This document shows, piece after piece, positions 54,690 through 64,000 of a DNA stretch of 64,000 nucleotides. This stretch comes from Limnephilus marmoratus (lineage: Eukaryota > Arthropoda > Insecta > Trichoptera > Limnephilidae). Every line of letters begins with the position of its first letter. Within the stretch, counting starts at the first letter, position 1. Both the position numbers and the translations under genes were made by a program. The stretch lies in the NCBI GenBank assembly GCA_917880885.1, contig OU862908.1, positions 14,495,501-14,559,500 on the forward strand. Direction: 5' to 3'. The notes beneath the pieces are model-generated. The model was given only the letters and a program-made list of their open reading frames with translations. It had not been told where the DNA came from and made no database searches.

Positions 54690-55060
54690 AGGGAAACTCA
54701 CATTAACACAGCGTCGTACAATACGTACACGCGAGCGTGTGAAAAGTTCCCTGGTTATCTGACGCACACCGCGAACACGTACCCCGCACACTCACGCAGT
54801 GCCGCCGCACAAAGGAGGGCCCGGCCGTGATTGGTGGATGCGTAAAACACATGCATTGAAAATCAGTGTAGAATCGGGCACAATGCGGCGTGTTTAGTCA
54901 TGCTACGTAGCTTTGTGAGGAAATAAAGTGACTCTGTCTCGCGGCACCCCTGCCCCACCATTACCCTCCCTTCACCCCTGCGAGAGAAGTAGGACTACAC
55001 AGTACACACATCAGGGATATAACCTACTCCCAGTCATCCCCGTTGCCATCCCTGTTCCTG
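54690..55060. promoter_or_regulatory. CpG-rich patch 5' of the gene
   Basis: GC-rich, CG-dinucleotide-rich sequence (CGTACACGCGAGCGTG, CGCACACCGCGAACACG, CCGCCGCACAAAGGAGG). It lies 3.7 kb upstream of the start codon in AT-rich surroundings. It is possibly regulatory, with no gene identified. Confidence 0.25.
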
Positions 55061-55159
55061 TTGCCTTCCGTTCCTATAAGTCTTGATTAAAACAAAGCTG
55101 TTTTTCACTGTTCTTTGACGAATCGTTGTCGATGGCATAATATTTTTTTAAAGAATATT

Positions 55160-55345
55160 AAAACAAAGACAAACATTCCCGGGTTATGAATAACCCGACA
55201 ATATTTTAAAATCTCCTACTACTACCACAGTAAGCAGAAAATGTCGCTTGAGTTGTGAGGGAGGACTTACCCAGCCGAGGAATCGAACACAGAAAGCCTG
55301 GGTGGGACTCAAATGCGATGCCCACTCAACCACTGACCGGTCAAC
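55160..55345 (-). repeat. tRNA-derived SINE, copy 2
   Basis: The A-box-like CAGTGGTTGAGTGGGC and B-box-like GTGTTCGATTCCTCGG on the minus strand, with the same body and CCCGGGAATGTTTGTCTTTG end as 43876-44078. Confidence 0.7.
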
Positions 55346-55400
55346 TATCTATTCAATCCATCATAATTACACTACTTCGTACCCAGATATCGAAATACGG

Positions 55401-55922
55401 GTGACCCGACAGTTGTTCTCTCGACAGTTGGCCCCCCGAAATTATAATTATTATAAAATTGTATTTTTTTGCAATATTTACCAATTTCAAACCTAAAATT
55501 TTTTGTATGATATCAAACGAATTTATTTACGTTGTTTATTTTTATTTGCACTTATACGCTCTTCGACCAAGTATAATCACTTGGTCGAAGTATACGCTAG
55601 TATATAGGTCAAGTAGTTTTACCCTTGATGCATTTTAATTAAAATATGTTTAATAATTTTGTTACTCGGCGGTACATTCTTACTGCACACCCCTCTGGGA
55701 TACCTACTTAAATTTTGCGTAAGTAGGTATACCGTATTTCTTCTAACCGACTGCATAATGCATGTGATGGGATATCCGATGCTCTTCTGGGAACCCGTTT
55801 GCACAGTCCGCGTGTAAACTGTGCTATAAAGTTTAGACTCGCCGAATTTCATTTAGACATCAATACTTTATGAAAGCATTATGGATCAAGAAGTGTGCAA
55901 GGGGCCAACTGTCGTTGGATCA
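55401..55922. mobile_element. Non-autonomous TIR element, copy 2
   Basis: CGACAGTTGGCCCC (55422-55435) is exactly inverted at 55901-55914, and the outer TGACCCGACAGTTG sits on the left. It shares GAAATTATAATTATTATAAA and CTGCACACCCCTCTGGGA with 21841-22165. A perfect hairpin CTTCGACCAAGT-ATAATC-ACTTGGTCGAAG lies at 55561-55590. Confidence 0.7.
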
Positions 55923-56039
55923 TCTGTCATAGAATCCAAAATATAAATTCCTCACATCTCCCCGTATTCTTACTGCAAGATGAAAAGCACCCAAAATAGC
56001 GAGACAAGTCTTCCTTCTTTTCAACGACTACCAAAAACT

Positions 56040-56752
56040 ACGTTAAGAGCGTTTAACCAGCCAGCGGACGAAAATCCACATTTCGTCGAAAGTTGTTCTT
56101 ACGATCGTGCAGGGCGGTTACAACGAGAAAGATGAATTATTCTCCGTACCAGCTTTTTTAAATTATAACTCAATATCGAATTTATTTCAATTCAAATTAG
56201 CTTTAATTTATACCTTCATCCAAAAATGCTAATAGGCGTGATGATAAAACTATTAAAATAATGTACTTTTTGTAGTTATTTTTTGATTATAAGTATTTAT
56301 CATTTTTCAATAATGTCTAAATTTAATAAGAATGTTAAAAAAATCTGAAATATATTTGTTTGTAAGTGCGCAAATAAATACACAAATGGACCAATTTTCG
56401 TCAAGAAACACTTGTACGTACATATTTTTTATTGAAACTAAAAATAAAATTCTAAAACATGCGTTTGCTAGATAATGTATTGATTTATTTTACTGCATGA
56501 TTATATTATTTGAAATGGGTGTGGTATAATACAAAATCTTTTTTGAAAATTTAACAAATCTGCCAACGACCTATGGAATAACCTTATTATACTAAAAATT
56601 TAAAAAAAAATTCAAAATTTATTACATGCGAATGCTAGATAAAAGAACAATCTTTCGAAATCCATTTAAATTTTTTTGTGGAAAAGAGTCAATACGTCTA
56701 AAATCTGATTTGAAAATGACATATTTCTGGTTTTCTCTGGTAATGCCCTCTT
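56040..56752 (+). repeat. Repeat C, copy 3
   Basis: It is nearly identical to 16372-17090, with small indels. It differs mainly in lacking TAATGATTTT near 56430. Non-coding. Confidence 0.7.
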
Positions 56753-56864
56753 AATATTGGCCAAAAAAGAACCCCTACAAGGACTCTATAAGTAATATAA
56801 CACTTATACAGCGCTATCTAGACACATTTCACATTTCACCCAAGTGTGCTTCATATAGGGTAAC

Positions 56865-56960
56865 GAGGGAGGGGAACGGGGATGCATGGGAAAGAAAATG
56901 TGGGGAGAAAAAAATATTTAATTAAATGGCATTGCAACGCATGCCAGGTACCAGCTAGTA
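56865..56960 (-). repeat. Retroposon tail repeat, family B (short)
   Basis: Minus strand ACTAGCTGGTACCTGGCATG with hairpin TGGCAT-GCGTTGCA-ATGCCA, then TTCTCCCCACATTTTCTTTC and GTTCCCC. It is truncated after about 95 bp. Confidence 0.6.
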
Positions 56961-57549
56961 TAAGTATAAAAGATTCGCGTATCTCTGTAATCCCAGGGCA
57001 TATATATATCTGGGGAAGGGAGTTTAAGGGGTTCTCTCAACCCCCCCTCCCCTATCGGCCGCAGTATTGTGTAGGAAAAAACATGATAGTTCTCATAGAT
57101 AGCGTTCCTGAAAAATTGAACAATATTATTTGCACTATCGCTTTTATCAAGATGATAATAAGTTTTTAGAAGTATAAATCCAAAAAACTTTCTAATAAGT
57201 TTTCCAAGCCCCTCTCCGTCTCACCCCCCTCTAGGATCGAACACTTTTAACACCCTTATGGCCCGTACAGATTAGGATAGTAATTTAGTCGCGTAGCGAG
57301 TATTTTAATAACTAAACGTGTCCGAACACCTTTGATTTAGTAGTTAGTAGTAGCATTTTGGTCAGTCAAGTGGCGAGTTACTTGCTACTTGACTAAACTA
57401 CTTGCCCAGTGCGAAAAAGCCTTTAGGGTCGATTCCCCTTCCATGAGAATGCTATAGCTACGCCCTAGCTGTAATTAATAACAATTATGATCATCATTTA
57501 GAAATGGTATGTCGTATCATTTCATTGACATAAAAAAATTCTTTATTAT
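56961..57549. other. No recognisable feature
   Basis: No matched repeat. Includes CCCCTC-rich pieces at 57040 and 57210. Confidence 0.35.
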
Positions 57550-57599
57550 TTTTTAAATTAATGAGTAAAACCTTAGATTGTAATATTTAATTAAATAAA

Positions 57600-57735
57600 G
57601 ACATTGGAGGGGACCCCACCACTTTCCCAACGGCGTTATAAGGAAACATATGGTATCATCCTTTACCGCACTCAAGACTCTACTCTTTTTTTGAACGAAG
57701 CTACATTTATTTGAACGACTCTAGACTCCAATGTC
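57600..57735. mobile_element. MITE with GACATTGGAG ends, copy 2
   Basis: Inverted GACATTGGAG / CTCCAATGTC ends bound 136 bp with ACGAAGCTACATTTATTTGA, as in 50688-50826. The downstream hairpin-like TGCATAC...AGTATGTA is also retained. Confidence 0.65.
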
Positions 57736-58143
57736 CATGCATACGGGGTTAGTAAGCAGTATGTAAGAACTTACATTAACATTATACAAAAGATAAATAG
57801 AAGTAGCAGCCCGTGGAATAATTCTTCTGAAATAGGTAACATCATTAGTGTTAGTAAAAGAAAAAGAAAAATAACGGCTTTGACCAGTCGAAGAAACCTT
57901 ATGAAAATAAAATAAGTAATGAGGACAAAACAGTTACATGATTATGTTATACGTTATAATGTAAGTAAATACTATAATAGCAGAAAGAAAATAAAATAGA
58001 TAAAAAAGCCAGAGAAAGTATTCCATAGACCACCGGGCAGTCCCAACGAGAATGCGTATAGCTATCGGCTCAACCGCAGACGACGCTCGAAGTCTTAAAT
58101 GAAGACAATATTTTAAGGAAACAGAAAAATCAGAGAAAGATAT

Positions 58144-58195
58144 GGGCAAATCTGGTAGAGTTGCGGCCCGGAAAGCCAAAGGTCCTGGGTTCGTG
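58144..58195 (+). tRNA. tRNA-like remnant in cassette
   Basis: GGCAAATCTGGTAGAGTTGC, GGCCCGGAAAGCC and AGGTCCTGGGTTCG align with the 7379-7436 unit. The 3' half of the T-arm is lost. Not functional as a tRNA. Confidence 0.5.
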
Positions 58196-58240
58196 TGCTC
58201 AATGTGCTCAAATCTTTTTCTGATTTTTCTGTTGATTAAT

Positions 58241-59674
58241 TTTAAAAATCTTTATTTTAAGAACAAAGAATTTATCCGGTTTCACGAAATCTTCATGCTC
58301 ACGTCCATATTCCTGCCAAGTCGCTTTCTGTCAGCTCTTTCAGAATCTGCCTCGCCACGTCCACCCGGAAAACAGCTGGCGAGCACACACCACACCACAG
58401 GGTCGCTAATTGATCGCCAGTGACCCTGCCTCAAAGATAATCTCGTATGGTTCGGTGACAAACACTTATTCCGTTGATAATTTGCCGTAGAAAATTCGCT
58501 AAGCGCTGCCGTGAAACCACATTACGGTTGTATCGTACAGCTTTATTTCAAGAAATTTCTTTTATTTTTGGTAAATTTATAAATTAACAGTTTTCCCTTT
58601 TCCTTTGTAATTTTAGATTTAAAACTAGTTTTTCTGTTGAGCAATTATTGAATAATCTTAATCTTTAATATATAAAACAGAGTCGGGATAGTTACATCAT
58701 TTATAACTCGAGAACGGCTGGACCGATTTTTATGATCTTTGATTTGTTGGATTTGTCTCCGCCCCGAATAGCTATAGGTAAAAACATCGGAAAAAACACA
58801 AAAAAAAAATATTTAAATTCTTTTTCTCTTACATTTTGTATGGAACGAATTCTCAACTTTTAAAAGAGCTGCAGGAATATTGTGATAAGTATAATATTAA
58901 GTAGTGAGTGAAATCCGAAAATTCAAAAACGTCACATATCAATGCGCTGATTGTTTTGCTTTTGCTCTTAAACATAAAAGGCTGCCTGTCTTTCTTACAC
59001 ACTAAATGTCAACAGTCGAAAATCGGACAAACGGCAAATGTATGTCTGCACCCCTCCAAAGGAAAAACACAATAATTATAATAAATCTTCCTCACACGCA
59101 TAGCATATAGATAATGAAACGCATTTCTCGTAAGTAAGTGGAAAAGTAAGAAAATCACAAAAATTATAAATCCGTAAATAACGCCATCTCTGAAAGACGG
59201 ACAGTTGCGCATCGATAATTGCTTCATTGTGTAATTTTTAAGTAACAAAAAAACTGGATTTAATTAAGCTATTAAGTTAAAATAAAAGTTATTGATTTTG
59301 AGGCGGTACGAAGTTTTCCGGGTCAGCTATTTTAATGATAAATTGATATTTTAAACGTCATATAGGTTAAAACCTCTATAGTTACAACTCATGATGGAAG
59401 TGACTTCAATTCAATACTTCGGTTTAATGATAAATTCCTTAAATAAAAAATAGTGCTAATTTCATTACGCACATTTCATCACATAGTTTTTATTACTTCT
59501 AACACCAAGGGACAGATTTTCTTGTTTATGGTTATGAATTTCTTTGGATAATATGTTACTCGTATCTTCTTAAACCATTATTTCTACATAAACGAAGTTA
59601 ATATTTTGATTCTCTTATAAACTTTCAGTCTAACGTGTTGAAATTTAAATAACATTTACTTAAATATCTTTGCA
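58241..59674. other. No recognisable feature
   Basis: Around 58675-58750 TATATAAAACAGAGTCGGGA and CTCGAGAACGGCTGGACCGA resemble the ends of another retroposon family seen once here. The rest is AT-rich. Confidence 0.3.
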
Positions 59675-60850
59675 GTAGCGAAATGCGTTATATTAAACTC
59701 TGCAATATGGAAATAGACGGTGAAATAGTTAGTTATGTAGACGACACAGTTTTACTCTTTCGATCTAAAGGTTGGAAAAATGTGTATAACATAACCGATT
59801 TAGGAATCCCGCGAGTGAGAACACGGTTAGACACAAACATACTAACACTCAACACATCGAAAACAAAATTCACAACGTGCAGTAGTATAAATAGCACGGG
59901 ACAGCCAAAAAACTATACAAACACCATAACAATACACGAATTATAAACAATGATATCTGCAATTGCCCTACTCCAGAAAAACAGACCAAAAAATAAATTT
60001 CGAATCACAATTCATTATAACCTCAGATCATATCAAACAAATCACAACTAAGCTCTTCAAAAACTACATATTTTCCTAAACATAAGAAATACCTACATAT
60101 AAACTGGAACCAATGTAAACAATATATTTTGCACTAGGTCAATCCATAATAGAATATGGAATCATCGTTTGGGGAAGAGTAACAAACTCTGCTCATCGAT
60201 CACATGGAAATCGCACAGAAAATCATTTTAAAGGCAATACTTAAGAAACATAGACTAACTGATACAGACCAAATATTCAATACGTTTGATGTACTAGATA
60301 TACGCCAATTACACGTTAAAACACTAATAAACCACATTTTTTTAACAAAAAAAAGAAATTTCAACGAATACAAACTATCACTAACAGACCAGCTAGATAA
60401 GCATTCATAGAAAAAAAACGTTTTGGACAAAGATACCTAAATTTACATAAATACCAGGCGATAAAAGAATTCAACCAACTTTCCTTTGGTATAAAAAATG
60501 AGGAAAGCAAAAATAAATTCTGGTAGGTACAAAATTAAAAGAAGGATTAAAAAGCAATATTAATACAATTTTATAACATATAAGAACAAAATATATATAC
60601 GTAACACACAATATCATTATAAAACACGCATCATTTAATCAACAATCGTAATTCATAATATATAGCGATTTTTTTTTTTCATTCCCGACTTAAGATATTT
60701 TATTAAAATTTATAAGTTCACGTTATTGAATTTTGTTTTATAAAATGGTGGCCTCAGCACGGGTAAGCCACCCAGTGAGGCCAACATTATTACATTATAT
60801 TAGGAAATATAAATTATTATACCAAATAAACAAATATAAATAACTTAGAG
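59675..60850 (+). pseudogene. Decayed LINE RT fragment with 3' hairpin
   Basis: The frame at 59683-59946 contains S-Y-V-D-D-T-V-L-L-F (RT motif C) and L-N-T-S-K-T-K-F. Further on, Y-F-A-L-G-Q-S-I-I-E-Y-G-I-I-V-W-G (about 60125-60175) and A-Q-K-I-I-L-K-A-I-L belong to the RT C-terminal region in shifted frames. A 3' hairpin GGCCTCA / TGAGGCC (about 60752-60785) precedes A-rich sequence. A dead, 5'-truncated copy. Confidence 0.75.
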
Positions 60851-61754
60851 ATGTCTTATTTTTTATTCTCATTAGTAAATCTAGTTCAAAATTCAATTTC
60901 GCCAAAAAGCAGAGAAAAAATATCTAAAGCCATAGATTTTTTTCTTTAAATCTAATGACTTTTAGTTTGATGTTTAGTGCAAATTACAACGGAGGAATTC
61001 GCGATGAGAATAAATAACATGATAATTAATCGAAAATAAAATACTAAATCCATCGGGTGCGAACATCAATAGAACGCCTTCAGCAGAGGGTCGAAACGCC
61101 TTGAAAACCGATTAAAGGATGTATCACACACCGCCTACTGTCCCTATTGCAACACCTAGTCGGCGAAACACAAAAAGGAGAAATACGCCAATCAACTTGG
61201 CAATCATTCATTTTTTAAATTATATCCAACCCATGTTATCTAGGGTCCTTATTGAACTTTATTTTGAGGTATTCCTGGCGGCTTTGTTCATTGTGTCAAC
61301 AAAAACTCAGCGAGTCTAATCGGAGGAAGCCACCCGTCTCGTCCGTAATTCCTTAGGTAGGTTTATTCCGCTGGATATTTTATGTACCATTATACAATGG
61401 AGAACTTCCTTCTGTCGCTTCCCACTCTCTACTCCCGGGTCTTGATTCAGCACTTGGATCATCGGAATAGTTAGAAGTTGGCAATTTGCTGATGACGAGA
61501 AAACGGCAAGATCCTCAATTCTACGTAATATATTTTAAAGTAACTCCCTTCCGTATTCTATATGACAAATTCTTCTCTGCTAACTCGCAATATGTTTTTG
61601 CAGGTACCTTCATTAGCAAAAAAATAGAAAATGATATAGCTTAATTAAATTAACTCAAATAGTTTTGAATGCAGTGATAAAAACGTCTAGAGTTCTAGAG
61701 CCTCGTGATTACATTTTGTCAAGGTTAAACTAAAATTTTCTGGTAAATACAAAT
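60851..61754. other. No recognisable feature
   Basis: No repeat or coding signal identified. Confidence 0.35.
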
Positions 61755-62077
61755 ATGTGACTGGTGTTCACGGGGTAAGGTTTGTCTAGCTCTTGGAAGC
61801 GGATGTTTTTGCTTCTGCGTGGCGGACTGGATTGGGAGACCTTTCGACCTCCCCAGCTTGACTCTCTCGACGCCTCAGTGGGAGGGTTGGATTCATACGT
61901 TCGTCATTCTTGAACACATTGTACCCCCAGATATATACTTACCCCTCGTACATTTTTCTTCCCTGAAATTCCTTTATCTAAAAAGACCGTCCACACAGCA
62001 TCCCCAAAGGTGACATAGGCTCAGGCTCTGAGGGATTTTTTCCCCAGGTCCTCCTGGGTGGAGATAATGTAAAAAAA
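61755..62077 (+). repeat. SINE sharing the LINE 3' tail (copy 6)
   Basis: From GGTGTTCACGGGGTAAGGTT through GGATTGGGAGACCTTTCGAC and CCGTCCACACAGCATCCCCA to the tail and AATGTAAAAAAA. It is 5' truncated relative to 53997-54396. Confidence 0.65.
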
Positions 62078-62765
62078 TACCAAAATTCCCAACAACCCAA
62101 CCTTTGTTTTACCCTTTCCTCCTCTACATTTTTTTATAATTTTTTTTATGTAGTATGAACTTGTAAACTTTATTTTTTTATGTTCTCTGGTACTAGTAAT
62201 ATTAGTAACATCAATACAGATGCATTTTCTTATTGAATCTGACGGTTTGAATTGAATAATGTCTCACCTGAAATGACACCTCTCTGGTCTCAGCCACACT
62301 CAATACACTCATACACACAGACATACATAGACAGGGTGCGGATCTAACTTCCATGATAATCATGAGTCGGGAGAACCGAACGATTATTACTGCCTTTAAT
62401 ATTGTATAAACATGGTGTGAGCCGTGAGGATATTAGGCAGGTGATAATGCATTACACCACAGCCACAGTGAAGGTCCCTTTTCTTATCAGCAGTGCTAAC
62501 AATTATAATTTATTGTTAGAAATACAACACGCTAAGTGCATCCGCGACCAATTGGAGATTCACTAGATAATGATTTAAGTGTAGGCTTTAATTAGTTACC
62601 TAAATAGTTTGCATTGTTGTAAATTTACGCCATTTTGAATTAGCCCTCTTCTTGAAAGATTTTATGTACCTACGCAATCACATGTAGGATTATTTTTAGC
62701 ATTTTGAGATGATGGTTACAAAATTTCTGAAAATATTTTGTTTTATACTGACTTGAAAAGCCACA
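62078..62765. other. No recognisable feature
   Basis: No matched repeat or coding signal. Confidence 0.35.
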
Positions 62766-63239
62766 TAATAAATACATTGTTTCTCCCTGCGTGTCCTTCC
62801 CATTTGCTCCCGTTCCCCTTCTGCTTCCGCGTCCCCTTCCACATCCTCGTTCCTCCACCTCCCCCGCCTTCCCCCTCCCTTGTCAACCCTTTCGTTCCGT
62901 CCCTCCCAGATTCCCCTCCCTCTCCCGCCTTCCCTCCCTGCCGCTAAACTACATGAAATACACACGTATTTTAAAATTTTTATACGAACTTTATAACGCC
63001 AGAGCTCACCATTATTATATAGAAACCTTCGCGGGCGTGCGCACAAATAACTCACCAAAGTTTGGTCGCGATCGGATGAATAGTATAGGAAATTATTTTA
63101 TAACGCCAGAGCTCACCAGAGAAACCATCGCTGACATGTGCACTATTGCGCACAGCAAATCTCTAAAGTTTCATTGTAATCGAGTGAATGGTTTAAGAAC
63201 GCACAAGGGACAAACAAAGTACCGTTCATTTTTATATAC
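62766..63239 (+). repeat. Retroposon tail repeat, family B (5' truncated)
   Basis: From ATTGTTTCTCCCTGCGTGTC, a C-rich tract, and twice ATAACGCCAGAGCTCACCA, to TTCATTTTTATATACG. It lacks the hairpin. Apparent ORFs across it are compositional. Confidence 0.6.
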
Positions 63240-63240
63240 G

Positions 63241-63763
63241 ACTAGCAGACCCGGCCACATGTTGCTGTGGCTAACGAAACACGACGCCATTACCCAATCT
63301 TTATAAAATCCACACCACCCGCTTGCCAGCTGCCCGCTGCCCGCTGCCTGAATTGAATATTTGAATTTATCGGCTTTTCTCTACTATAATACCTAAGTAC
63401 GTATTACACATATAAACTAATTAACTCGCCACTAATTATACAATGCTTGCAATGCAACACTGGATATTTGAAAAGGGAAAATCAAATACCTACTTACTCT
63501 AGGACATCTATTTTCCAATTTCTTCCGTAGAACGAATTTCAAAAGTGACTATAGTACGGCCCGTCAGCCGTTTTAAATCGCACAAAAATATGTTTTCTTT
63601 GAATTTCTCGGCATTACATGTATTATACATATAAACATTCCTCTTCAATCACTCTATCTATTGGTGAAAACCGTATGAAAATCCGTTGCGTAATTTAAAA
63701 GATTAACGCGCACATACATTTTGAGCGACTTCATTTTATACTATGTAATGATGATGATGATGA
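63241..63763 (+). repeat. Retroposon tail repeat, family C (copy 2) with (ATG)n
   Basis: ACTAGCAGACCCGGCCACAT with hairpin GCCACA-TGTTGC-TGTGGC (63254-63271). It runs parallel to 49557-50065 and ends TTCATTTTATACTATGTA and (ATG)n to 63763. It abuts family B directly. No RTE coding sequence precedes it. Confidence 0.75.
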
Positions 63764-64000
63764 TGATTGGGGGTAGGTATGGAAATGTATTATGCTTATT
63801 TTTGAGTCAGCGTTTCAGAGAGTCATGCTATGACCATCATCAGAACAGATGAACAGCATGTCTCAGTGTGTGCAAAGTCTATCAAAATACATAACAAAAG
63901 CACACTTAAAATTGCCAGAAAAATTATCGCAGTATATTAGGTACAAAGCACGCAGGTGACTTTGTACGTTTGTTTTGATGTGGTTTCATCAGGACTGCAC
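63764..64000. other. No recognisable feature
   Basis: Short terminal stretch. CCTGATGA occurs on the minus strand near 63990 without the rest of a hammerhead core. Confidence 0.35.

Larger units (their letters stand above)
57550..58240 (+). mobile_element. tRNA-like cassette element, interrupted copy
   Basis: The outer module (ATGAGTAAAACCTTAGATTG...TTTAATTAAATAAAGAC) is at the left. A MITE and unassigned sequence follow. From 58097 come AAATGAAGACAATATT, CAGAAAAATCAGA, a tRNA-like unit and the inverted TCTGATTTTTCTG. It is the same family as 7073-7512 and 39433-40318. Confidence 0.55.

Noticed and set aside
62670..63306. Proline/serine-rich ORFs up to 171 codons
   Set aside because: Same C-rich tract and repeat as at 34.8 kb, crossing a family B/C junction.
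63980..64000. CTGATGA near the right end
   Set aside because: No stem II complement follows, and CAAAC replaces GAAAC.
1..64000. CRISPR arrays, bacterial operons, rRNA genes
   Set aside because: No regularly spaced repeats with unique spacers, no ribosome-binding-site patterns and no rRNA signature. The sequence is clearly metazoan.

Overview
The window looks like nuclear DNA from an insect. It is AT-rich, has spliced coding exons with consensus splice sites, and is crowded with LINEs, tRNA-derived SINEs, TIR elements and mariner/hAT remnants. The repeat flavour resembles Lepidoptera, but I cannot settle the order from sequence alone. Nothing bacterial or plasmid-like is present.

The only host gene I can support lies on the minus strand and brackets most of the window. 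A first coding exon (50957-51029) encodes a short N-terminus ending in G-Y-P-F-Q plus one base. A second exon (1206-1378) starts in the matching phase and encodes the start of a paired domain (Q-G-R-V-N-Q-L-G-G ... K-I-L-N-R-Y-Q). Together they are the 5' end of a Pax3/7-group gene of the gooseberry / gooseberry-neuro type. Intron 1 is therefore about 49.6 kb (1379-50956) and holds almost everything else described here. The remaining exons lie left of position 1. A decayed partial duplicate of exon 2 sits at 1071-1149.

Intron contents, left to right. 1.4-12 kb: LINE 3' ends, a hammerhead-like remnant, a 924-bp TIR element with many internal copies of its terminal motif (5844-6767), a tRNA-like cassette, a poly-C MITE and unclassified repeats. 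12-21 kb: a non-autonomous hAT element with perfect 8-bp TSDs, two CpG-rich patches, a tRNA-derived element, and a 618-codon LINE reverse transcriptase ORF (18816-20672, minus). 21-36 kb: TIR elements, a 90-bp-arm palindrome containing two head-to-head hammerhead-like ribozyme motifs (23419-23617), SINEs, a three-unit tandem repeat, a possible LTR and a mariner remnant. 36-46 kb: TIR-flanked tRNA-like cassettes (39433-40318), split SINEs and more MITEs. 46.3-49.6 kb: a near-complete RTE-clade retrotransposon, about 3.24 kb, broken by one frameshift. It may be flanked by 11-bp target duplications inside another repeat.

Right of 51 kb is the 5' flank of the gooseberry-type gene. It holds a degenerate three-unit tandem repeat just upstream of the start codon, unique sequence that may contain the promoter, a CpG-rich patch near 54.7-55.0 kb, then again LINE/SINE/TIR remnants to the window end. 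The mobile elements are related to one another: a LINE and a SINE family share the same 3' hairpin tail, three retroposon tail families share a covarying hairpin, and several elements are nested. No complete second protein-coding host gene was found.
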